Below are positions 56,673-64,000 of a stretch of 64,000 nt of DNA, piece after piece. A program made the position numbers and the translations under genes. Position 1 is the stretch's first letter, and each line of letters opens with the position of its first letter. The notes beneath the pieces are model-generated. The model saw nothing but the letters and a program-made list of their open reading frames with translations, did not search any database and was not told the origin of the DNA. Origin of the DNA: an uncultured Bacteroidales bacterium (lineage in GTDB: Bacteria; Bacteroidota; Bacteroidia; Bacteroidales; UBA932); the NCBI GenBank assembly GCA_947179325.1, contig CAMXAU010000005.1, positions 1-64,000 of the forward strand, given 5' to 3'.

Positions 56673-58013
56673 ATGTCTGTATTCAAGAGATTCCGTGAGC
56701 AGGTAAAGGAAATAGCCAACCTCTCCGAGCACGTAGATACGCAGGCCGCACAGAAGGCGATAAGGGGCAACATATATTTCAAGGGCCCGAACGTATGGAT
56801 CCTTGCATTCTCTATTGTGATAGCCTCTGTCGGGCTGAATGTGAATTCCATCCCTGTCATCATCGGAGCGATGCTTATCTCCCCTCTAATGGGACCTATA
56901 TTCGGGATCGGGCTTGGACTCGGGACGAATGACCTGGACCTGATAAAGGAGTCATTGAAGAACCTCCTTGTAATGGTCCTCATAAGCCTTCTGGCTTCAT
57001 TCATATATTTCCTCATCACGCCGCTCAGCCTCTCAAATCCGACAGAGCTGCTTGCAAGGACCAACCCGACCATATATGATGTCCTGATCGCGCTGTTCGG
57101 CGGACTTGCAGGAATATTCGAGCTGTGCCGCAAAGAGAAGGGTACTGTATTCTCCGGCGTGGCTATTGCCACGGCCCTCATGCCGCCGCTGTGCACAGCC
57201 GGATTCGGGCTGGCAAGCGGGAACCTGCTATATTTCATAGGCGCGCTGTACCTCTTCTTCATCAACTGCATATTCATTACATTGGCAACATATACAATGG
57301 TCAAGTACATGAATTTCAGCGACGCCGTATTTGAAAGCTCGAAACGCCAGAAAAACGTCAAGACCATAATAAGCATTGTGGTGCTGATTGTCATCATCCC
57401 AAGCATCTGGTCTGCATTCACCATGATAAAGGAGAACAACTTCAACAAGAATGTCTCCGAATTCATATCCGAGAACAAGGTGATGAACAAGGCGTACATC
57501 TATGACTACAAGGTATCCCACCACAAAGGCTCGAAAGTGGAGCTGTTCATCTCTGGAGAGACCCTCACCCCGGCAGACAAGGGCAGCCTTATCGAGACTG
57601 CCGCAAAATATGGAATCGGGAGCGAGCAGCTCCTTATAAACGAGACGGCGAGCGCCGAGACCCTCAACGAATCTGAAATAGTCAAGAGCATATACGAGCG
57701 TACAGACAGCGAGATAAGCAGGCGCGACGCAGAGATCAAGAGGCTTGAGGGCATCATCCAGGAGATGCAGCAGAACGAGATCCCGTATGTGCAGATCACG
57801 CGGGAGATCACAAACCAGTATCCGTCAATAAAGGAGATATTCATATCAAAGGGCGCACAGGTCAAGGCCGGGGAGACATCACGTACCGACGCAATACTTG
57901 TCGCGATAAAGACAAGCACACCGCTTGACGGCCAGGAGAAGTCACGCCTCACGAACTGGCTGAGGATAAGGCTGAACTTCGAAAACGTAGTGATATATGA
58001 AGAAAGCATTTAG
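56673..58013 (+). CDS. DUF389 family membrane protein (TIGR00341-like)
   Basis: The 446-residue protein has a short cytoplasmic N terminus, about six transmembrane helices in residues 40-250 with the family motif VIIGAMLISPLMGPI, and a soluble C-terminal part (about 255-446) containing a coiled stretch near 335-365. No function is established. It is translationally coupled to the next gene by a 17-bp overlap. Confidence 0.88.
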   Translation: MSVFKRFREQVKEIANLSEHVDTQAAQKAIRGNIYFKGPNVWILAFSIVIASVGLNVNSIPVIIGAMLISPLMGPIFGIGLGLGTNDLDLIKESLKNLLVMVLISLLASFIYFLITPLSLSNPTELLARTNPTIYDVLIALFGGLAGIFELCRKEKGTVFSGVAIATALMPPLCTAGFGLASGNLLYFIGALYLFFINCIFITLATYTMVKYMNFSDAVFESSKRQKNVKTIISIVVLIVIIPSIWSAFTMIKENNFNKNVSEFISENKVMNKAYIYDYKVSHHKGSKVELFISGETLTPADKGSLIETAAKYGIGSEQLLINETASAETLNESEIVKSIYERTDSEISRRDAEIKRLEGIIQEMQQNEIPYVQITREITNQYPSIKEIFISKGAQVKAGETSRTDAILVAIKTSTPLDGQEKSRLTNWLRIRLNFENVVIYEESI

Positions 58014-59214
58014 TCTCCTCTTCGCTGCGGCTGCCGCCTGCTGCGCGGCAAATGCCCAGGACTGGAATAAGGTAGAGCGCATAATGGAGCTGATGCCTGA
58101 AATACGCATTGAAGGGATGACTCCGTTCCAGATGCCACAGCAGAGCAACCCGTCCCCAGACACCGTCACGATAACAATAATAGGCGACGTAATGCTGCAC
58201 CAGTCACAGATAGACAACTGCAGGGAAAGATACGCCAGGATTAATGGCAAGGCCAGCCCGTCAAGCCACACAGATTTCGATTTCACGCCATGCCTCGAAG
58301 GCATAAAGGCGCAGCTTTCAGAGGCAGACATCTGCATAGCCAACATGGAATTCACCCTGGCCGGTCCTCCATTCAGCGGCTACCCGGCCTTTGCAGCCCC
58401 GGATTCTTACGCGAGCTATGTCGCGGAATGCGGGGTTGACGTGTTCCTGACGGCAAACAACCATATACTGGACAAGGGGCGCAAAGGGATAGAGAGGACA
58501 CTGGAAATCTACAGCCAGATGAGAGACTCATCCGGCATCCTGAATACCGGATGCTTTGCTGACAGCACGGCTTTGTCGCGCGACTACCCGCTTTTCATTG
58601 ATGTAAAGGGAATCAGGATTGCGCTTGTAAATTTCACCTACGGGACAAATGTGGACATCGCGGAGGATTTCCCGAAAGTATGCAGGACAGATACGACAGA
58701 AATCGCATCCGCCATGCTTAAGGCCAGGGAAAGTGCTGACATTGTTATCGCACTGCCACACTGGGGGATAGAATATGACTTAAAGCATTGCATACAGCAG
58801 AGGAGAACTGCGGAGTTCCTTGCAAGGCATGGTGCGGACGCGATAATAGGCTCACACCCGCATGTAGTCCAGGATATAGACACGGTAAAGGTTACGGCAG
58901 GGTCTTTGGAAAAGGACGTGCCGGTTGTGTACTCCCTGGGGAATATAATCTCCAACATGAGCGCAAAGAACACGCAGATAGGCATGATTGCCACACTGCG
59001 GATTGCCGTGGACGGTGAATCTCCAGCAAGGCTGCTCACACCGGAATACACACTGACATGGTGCTCCCTCCCGGGAAAGCTGACTGACAGCCATGTCACA
59101 ATACCAGTAAAGGAGTATCTGTCAAGAAGCAGCGAGTGGATTGACCAGGCAGACTACAGAAAAATGACAGAAACATACAGAAGAATATTGCAGACATCCG
59201 GAACAGGAGAATAA
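57997..59214 (+). CDS. CapA-family metallophosphatase-like protein
   Basis: The 405-residue exported protein has a signal ending near CAANAQ and a PGA_cap/CapA domain at about 55-335. Metal-site motifs are IIGDVMLHQS, ANMEFTLAG, ANNHILDKG, PHWGIEYDL and GSHPHVVQD. Homologues take part in poly-gamma-glutamate capsule synthesis or related envelope functions, but here no other capsule gene is present. It overlaps the DUF389 gene by 17 bp and is followed 16 bp later by the PhoH gene. Confidence 0.88.
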   Translation: MKKAFSLLFAAAAACCAANAQDWNKVERIMELMPEIRIEGMTPFQMPQQSNPSPDTVTITIIGDVMLHQSQIDNCRERYARINGKASPSSHTDFDFTPCLEGIKAQLSEADICIANMEFTLAGPPFSGYPAFAAPDSYASYVAECGVDVFLTANNHILDKGRKGIERTLEIYSQMRDSSGILNTGCFADSTALSRDYPLFIDVKGIRIALVNFTYGTNVDIAEDFPKVCRTDTTEIASAMLKARESADIVIALPHWGIEYDLKHCIQQRRTAEFLARHGADAIIGSHPHVVQDIDTVKVTAGSLEKDVPVVYSLGNIISNMSAKNTQIGMIATLRIAVDGESPARLLTPEYTLTWCSLPGKLTDSHVTIPVKEYLSRSSEWIDQADYRKMTETYRRILQTSGTGE

Positions 59215-59230
59215 CAACAGTAACGAAGAG

Positions 59231-60169
59231 ATGAAAAAGACAATAACTTTAGAGGCGATAGACCCGATCGAGATATACGGTGCAGGAAACAGGATTCTTG
59301 AAGAGCTGTGCGCGCATTTCCCTAAATTGAAGATTGTAGCACGTGGAAACGAGATACTGGCCGACGGCCTGCAGGCTGACGTTGAAGAATTCGAGACAAA
59401 GCTTGCGATGCTTATCGGCAGACGCCGCCACAAGATGAACCTCACACCATATGATGTAGAAGACATATTTGACGGAAGCACTTCACCGGACAGGTTCAAG
59501 ATCAGCGCAGACTCCACAATCGTGCATGGAACTGACGGCAAGCCGATAAAGGCACGCAACCGCACGCAGGAAGAGATGGTCAAGGCATATTTCGAGAATG
59601 ACCTGATATATGCAATAGGACCTGCCGGGACTGGAAAGACATATATAGCAATCGCACTGGCCGTACGTGCACTTAAGAACAGGGAAATAAAGAGGATCAT
59701 ACTCACACGCCCTGCTGTCGAGGCCGGGGAGAGGCTCGGATTCCTGCCCGGAGACCTCAAGGACAAGCTGGACCCGTACCTCCAGCCGCTCTATGATGCA
59801 CTTGGCGACATGATTCCTGCAAAGCGCCTCCAGGAGTTCATGGATGACGGGACTATACAGATTGCTCCCCTTGCATATATGAGGGGAAGGACACTTGACA
59901 GGGCATGCGTAATCCTTGACGAAGCCCAGAACACCAACCTTGGACAGCTGAAGATGTTCCTGACAAGGATGGGAAAGGACGCGAAATTCATTGTCACCGG
60001 TGATGCCAGCCAGGTTGACCTCCCGAACAAGGATGACTCAGGACTGCTGAAAGGTATACAGATCACAAAAAACATAAAGGGCATCAGTACAATTTTCTTC
60101 AAGAATGAAGATATTGTCCGACACCCTTTAGTATCAAAAATCGTAAAGGCTTTTGATAAAGCCGAATAA
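59231..60169 (+). CDS. PhoH family ATPase
   Basis: The 312-residue cytoplasmic protein has an N-terminal extension with a KH-like region (residues 1-100), Walker A GPAGTGKT at 130-137, the RPAVEAGERLGFLPGD segment and Walker B VILDEAQN (D230, E231). PhoH-like proteins (also called YbeZ) are linked to RNA metabolism and ribosome maturation. It ends 2 bp from the convergent TPR gene, with no terminator between. Confidence 0.93.
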   Translation: MKKTITLEAIDPIEIYGAGNRILEELCAHFPKLKIVARGNEILADGLQADVEEFETKLAMLIGRRRHKMNLTPYDVEDIFDGSTSPDRFKISADSTIVHGTDGKPIKARNRTQEEMVKAYFENDLIYAIGPAGTGKTYIAIALAVRALKNREIKRIILTRPAVEAGERLGFLPGDLKDKLDPYLQPLYDALGDMIPAKRLQEFMDDGTIQIAPLAYMRGRTLDRACVILDEAQNTNLGQLKMFLTRMGKDAKFIVTGDASQVDLPNKDDSGLLKGIQITKNIKGISTIFFKNEDIVRHPLVSKIVKAFDKAE

Positions 60170-60171
60170 GA

Positions 60172-61482
60172 TTATCTGTTCTTTACGACTTCGTCATATT
60201 TGAGATATCCGTCCATGTATTTCTGGTCTTTGTCACGGAAACGGTAGTAGATATTCTTGAGGTACTCAGCAAGATTGACCTTTATTCCTTCATCCTTGCT
60301 GATTGCGAATGCCTTCTCGAATGGCTCGATTGCATTCATGAGAGCAGCCTCAAACTCGTCTACGAGGGCCATGTATTTGGCATCGTCCATCTCTGTAGCA
60401 GCCTTTTCCTGGATCTCGATAGCCTCATTATAATAGAGGACACCTATTCCGATAAGACCGAACTCATACTCCGGGTTAATCTCATTTGACTTGAGGTATG
60501 CTGCTATAGCCTCGTCCTTATGTCCGAGCTTGTTGTGGATGTCACCTTCTACATAATAAAGTGAAGCATTGCCCGGCTCATTCTCCTTTGCCTTGTCGAG
60601 AAGCACAAAGAGCTGCTCAGGGCTGTCTCCGCTCTGGATGTAGTAGTTGATAAGTCCGATAAGTATGCTCTGGCTCTGAGGGAATACAGTAAAGCCATCC
60701 TCAAGGATAGCCTTGGTAGCCAAGGTATCACCAAGCTTTGTATATACATCTGCAAGCTTTGCATAGACTTCACCGTCCTCGTAGTATTTCACTTCGATGC
60801 ATTTCTTGAAGTAGTCCTTTGCAAACTCGTTGTCACCTGCCATCCATGCTGTGAAACCTGCATTGTATATAGCTGTAGAGTCCACTGTGCTGGCTGGTTC
60901 TGTAGCAGCGGCATCGGCAGCTGCGGCAAACTTACGGCTGGCAGCCTTGAGGTCCCCGAACATATAGCTGTTCATTCCCTCCTCAAGATATTTGGCTGAC
61001 ACATTGAGCATTCCTGCCTTTATATCCTTGGTCTTGGAACCCTTCTCGTCAACCCTGTATGCCTCAGCATAAGCCTCAAGGGCCTTTGCAAGGGCATCTT
61101 CATAGACAGGCTCGGTAATCTCTATTATCGAGAGCATTCCGTTTGCATTGTAATAGTAGTTCCTGGTCTTGTACACCTCTTTAATATAAGGCTCACCGGA
61201 AAGGACGACCTCCTCTGTTGCAACAGGCTTGTCGTTCCCCAATATAAGCTGGAGTTCCTGTTTTCCGGCACCTACCCAGCCTGCTCCTGCCGGAGCAGAG
61301 TACGCAGCCATATAGGAGTCTGCAAGCTTAAGCCATGTGGCAACCTTGATTGCCTTCTTAGGATTGGCAGTGGCCTCGGTGGCAGACTCTACAGCCTTCC
61401 TGGCCTCCGCAGGGGATTTCTGCGCATTGGCAGCTATCTGTACTGAGAGCAATATTGCCAATGCAATGATTATTCTTTTCAT
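60172..61482 (-). CDS. Exported tetratricopeptide-repeat protein
   Basis: The 436-residue protein has a signal peptide ending ANAQ and an alpha-helical TPR array over about 150-420. It includes AIYNAGFTAWMAGDNEFAKDY and a typical TPR pair near LYYVEGDIHNKLGHKDEAIA. It lies 18 bp after gyrA and is probably cotranscribed with it. The function is probably protein interaction in the periplasm; no partner can be named. Confidence 0.88.
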   Translation of the reverse strand: MKRIIIALAILLSVQIAANAQKSPAEARKAVESATEATANPKKAIKVATWLKLADSYMAAYSAPAGAGWVGAGKQELQLILGNDKPVATEEVVLSGEPYIKEVYKTRNYYYNANGMLSIIEITEPVYEDALAKALEAYAEAYRVDEKGSKTKDIKAGMLNVSAKYLEEGMNSYMFGDLKAASRKFAAAADAAATEPASTVDSTAIYNAGFTAWMAGDNEFAKDYFKKCIEVKYYEDGEVYAKLADVYTKLGDTLATKAILEDGFTVFPQSQSILIGLINYYIQSGDSPEQLFVLLDKAKENEPGNASLYYVEGDIHNKLGHKDEAIAAYLKSNEINPEYEFGLIGIGVLYYNEAIEIQEKAATEMDDAKYMALVDEFEAALMNAIEPFEKAFAISKDEGIKVNLAEYLKNIYYRFRDKDQKYMDGYLKYDEVVKNR

Positions 61483-61500
61483 ATTATCAATATTAAGTGT

Positions 61501-64000
61501 TTATTGTTCATTAGTTTCCGCAGCCGGTGCATCAGATTCAGGAACTGGGGTGCCGTCAGGTGCTGTCGCAGGCTCCTGTTCGTTCTCACCCCTTGAAACC
61601 ACAGAGACTGCCGCAATGGAATCCCCGTTCTTCAGGTTGATGAGGCGCACACCCTGCGTTGCCCTTCCTGCTACCCTGATTGCCTCGACCGACATCCTGA
61701 TAGTGATTCCTGAGCGGTTGATTATCATCAGGTCATTATCATCTGTAACATCCTTTATCGCTACAAGGTTACCTGTCTTCTCAGTAATGTTCAGGGTCTT
61801 GACACCTTTTCCGCCACGGTTTGTAATCCTGTACTCATCATAGTCGGAACGTTTTCCGTATCCGTTCTCGCTGACAACAAGAATCGTGTGCGCATCCTTG
61901 TCCTCCGCAGTAGGGTCATAGCATACCATTCCGATCACTTCGTCATCATCTTCTATGTTGATGCCGCGGACACCGGATGCAGTACGTCCGAGAGGCCTTG
62001 CGTCAGTTTCCTCGAAACGGCAGCAGCGTCCGTTCCTCCCGGCAAGCAGGATGTGGCAGTTCCCGTTTGTGATCGCAGCCTCGAGAAGTTCATCCCCGTC
62101 CCTGACAGTAATTGCATTCACACCGTTCGCCCTCGGCCTTGAGTATGCTTCAAGCAATGTCTTCTTGATTATTCCCTTCTTTGTCGCAAGGACGATATAA
62201 TTGTTGTTGACATATTCCTCGTCCTTGAGGTTACGCACATTGATGTATGCCTTTACGCTGTCCTCCTGCTCTATGTTGAGCACATTCTGTATTGCACGTC
62301 CCTTTGATGCGCGTGAGCCTTCCGGAATCTCATATACCTTCAGCCAGAAGCATCTTCCGCTCTTTGTGAACAGGAGAAGCGTGCTGTGCATATTTGCAAC
62401 GTAGATGTGCTCAATGAAGTCAGCGTCCCTTGTCGCGCTTCCCTTTATTCCTACTCCTCCCCTGCTCTGTGTGCGGTATTCAGTGAGAGACGTACGCTTG
62501 ATATATCCGAGATGGGAGATCGTTATGACTACATCCTCATCCGGATAGAAGTCCTCCGGATTGAATTCATCTGACGAGAGGGCGATTTCCGTGCGCCTGT
62601 CATCACCGAACTTCTCCTTAAGCTCCATTGTCTCCTGCTTCACAATCTCCATCTGCTTGTCATAGCTTGCGAGGACCTCATTGCAGAAATTGATGAACTT
62701 CATAAGCTCGTCGAATTCCGACTGGAGCTTTTCGCGCTCCAGTCCAGTCAGCTGACGGAGCCTCATCTCGACAATAGCACTTGCCTGTGCATCGGAGAAG
62801 TCGAATTTGGCAATCAATTCATTCTTCGCGTCCTCCACAGACTTGGAGGCACGTATTATCCTGATTATCTCGTCAATTACATCAAGGGCCTTGAGCAGTC
62901 CCTCCAGGATATGCGCCCTCTTCTGCGCCTTGTCAAGGTCGAATTTAGTCCTGCGGACAACAACCTCATGCCTGTGCTTTACAAAGTACTTGATAAGTTC
63001 CTTCAGGCTCAGGGTCCTCGGACGTCCGTCCACGAGGGCTACATTGTTGACCGAGAAGCTTGACTGCAGCGGAGTATATTTGAAAAGGGTGTTCAGGACG
63101 ACATTTGAGTTAGCCCCTTTCTGAAGCCTTATGACAACCCTGATGCCCTGGCGCGATGACTCGTCATTTATATAGGAGATGCCCTCGATCCTCTTGTTCT
63201 CCACCATCTCCGCAATCTTCTCGATCATCTCCCTCTTGTTGACCATGTACGGGATTTCAGTGACCACAATGGTCTCCCTGCCGGAATCATTCACCTCGAT
63301 ATCAGTCTTGGAGCGGACAACGATACGTCCACGCCCTGTCTCGAACGCATCCCTGATGCCCTGGTGTCCCTGGATGATTCCACCTGTAGGGAAATCCGGC
63401 CCCTTGATATACTGCATCATCTCATCCACAGTGATCTCCGGGTTGTCGATATAGGCGCATATCGCATCACAGCACTCCCCGAGGTTGTGGGGAGCCATGT
63501 TCGTGGCCATGCCGACCGCAATTCCGGAAGAGCCGTTCAAAAGCAGAAGCGGAGCCTTTGTCGGAAGGACAGTCGGCTCCTGCAGAGAGTCATCGAAGTT
63601 GTTCTGGAAATCCACGGTATCCTTGTCAAGGTCCGCAAGGACTTCCTCTGTAAGTTTTTCAAGCTTGGCCTCCGTGTAACGCATCGCCGCCACAGGGTCA
63701 CCGTCCATTGAACCGAAGTTTCCCTGTCCCTTTACAAGCGGATACCTCAGGCTCCAGCTCTGCGCCATCCTCGCCATTGCGTCATATACGCTTGAGTCTC
63801 CATGCGGATGGAACTTACCGAGAACCTCACCGACAATCCTCGCAGACTTCTTTGTCTGCCCGGAGTAGCTTAGCCCCAGACCATCCATTCCGAAAAGCAC
63901 CCTCCTGTGGACAGGCTTCATGCCGTCCCTGACATCAGGAAGAGCCCTGGAGACAATAACGGACATCGAGTAGTCAATATACGCATTCCTCATCTGCTGG
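61501..64000 (-). CDS. gyrA: DNA gyrase subunit A (5' end outside the window)
   Basis: The visible part starts at [20 protein letters not shown]; the open frame runs through the right edge and only a short N terminus (some 15-20 residues) is missing. The catalytic Tyr is in [10 protein letters not shown]106 when counting from the first visible Met (63993). The quinolone region [10 protein letters not shown] keeps Ser and Asp at the positions equivalent to E. coli 83 and 87. Six beta-propeller blades follow, with a GyrA box QSRGGVG. The tail is acidic and proline-rich. Confidence 0.97.
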   Translation of the reverse strand, partial: QQMRNAYIDYSMSVIVSRALPDVRDGMKPVHRRVLFGMDGLGLSYSGQTKKSARIVGEVLGKFHPHGDSSVYDAMARMAQSWSLRYPLVKGQGNFGSMDGDPVAAMRYTEAKLEKLTEEVLADLDKDTVDFQNNFDDSLQEPTVLPTKAPLLLLNGSSGIAVGMATNMAPHNLGECCDAICAYIDNPEITVDEMMQYIKGPDFPTGGIIQGHQGIRDAFETGRGRIVVRSKTDIEVNDSGRETIVVTEIPYMVNKREMIEKIAEMVENKRIEGISYINDESSRQGIRVVIRLQKGANSNVVLNTLFKYTPLQSSFSVNNVALVDGRPRTLSLKELIKYFVKHRHEVVVRRTKFDLDKAQKRAHILEGLLKALDVIDEIIRIIRASKSVEDAKNELIAKFDFSDAQASAIVEMRLRQLTGLEREKLQSEFDELMKFINFCNEVLASYDKQMEIVKQETMELKEKFGDDRRTEIALSSDEFNPEDFYPDEDVVITISHLGYIKRTSLTEYRTQSRGGVGIKGSATRDADFIEHIYVANMHSTLLLFTKSGRCFWLKVYEIPEGSRASKGRAIQNVLNIEQEDSVKAYINVRNLKDEEYVNNNYIVLATKKGIIKKTLLEAYSRPRANGVNAITVRDGDELLEAAITNGNCHILLAGRNGRCCRFEETDARPLGRTASGVRGINIEDDDEVIGMVCYDPTAEDKDAHTILVVSENGYGKRSDYDEYRITNRGGKGVKTLNITEKTGNLVAIKDVTDDNDLMIINRSGITIRMSVEAIRVAGRATQGVRLINLKNGDSIAAVSVVSRGENEQEPATAPDGTPVPESDAPAAETNEQ

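Noticed and set aside
61501..64000. Quinolone resistance change in gyrA
   Set aside because: The Ser and Asp of the resistance-determining region are both wild type.

Overview
This window comes from a Bacteroidales-type chromosome. The evidence is two SusC/SusD pairs, a one-protein hybrid two-component sensor, Cys-lipoprotein signals and promoters of the Bacteroidetes TTG-N19/20-TAnnTTTG form. The genus cannot be fixed from the sequence alone.

Positions 1-41457, almost all on the minus strand, form one large polysaccharide utilization locus (PUL). Transcription runs from high to low coordinates in three blocks below the hybrid sensor-regulator (37375-41457). Block A (37247 to 21701) holds a DUF4832-type putative glycosidase, SusC2, SusD2, a SusE-like lipoprotein, a second DUF4832-type protein, a collagen-like DUF4988/BACON lipoprotein, a DUF4886 SGNH-like lipoprotein and a PA14-containing GH3. 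Block B (21548 to 11780) holds two tandem DUF4832-type proteins, SusC1, SusD1 and a SusE-like lipoprotein. Block C (11594 to 133) holds an FAD-oxidoreductase/GH-D fusion, a beta-glucuronidase, a DUF4886-GH3 fusion and a GH2 galactosidase-like enzyme. Each block starts below the same promoter arrangement: a conserved 20-bp element (identical in A and B, 16/20 in C), a 37-38 bp spacer, then a TATNTTTG-like -7 box without a proper -33. I infer that this is the binding site of the hybrid regulator. A GC-rich hairpin precedes the element in blocks B and C.

Positions 41584-47852 hold uronate catabolism: SDR-type fructuronate reductase and mannonate dehydratase on the minus strand, and a divergent LacI-type regulator, KduI, KduD and a DUF4861 lipoprotein on the plus strand. 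This fits the beta-glucuronidase in the PUL: glucuronate or unsaturated uronate released outside would pass to 2-keto-3-deoxygluconate. The isomerase, kinase and aldolase steps are not in the window.

Positions 47961-64000 are core genome: EttA, a membrane AraC-type regulator, a SPOR lipoprotein / degenerate M28-TonB / LeuS / YitT operon, a DUF389-CapA-PhoH operon, a TPR protein and GyrA (5' end outside the window). No tRNA, rRNA, insertion sequence or CRISPR was seen, and no gene-free stretch exceeds 300 bases.

The most unusual items are the FAD-oxidoreductase fused to a glycosidase, four paralogues of an uncharacterised TIM-barrel-like family first or early in the susCD operons, the threefold promoter architecture, and an M28 protein that has lost its metal site but carries a TonB C-terminal domain.
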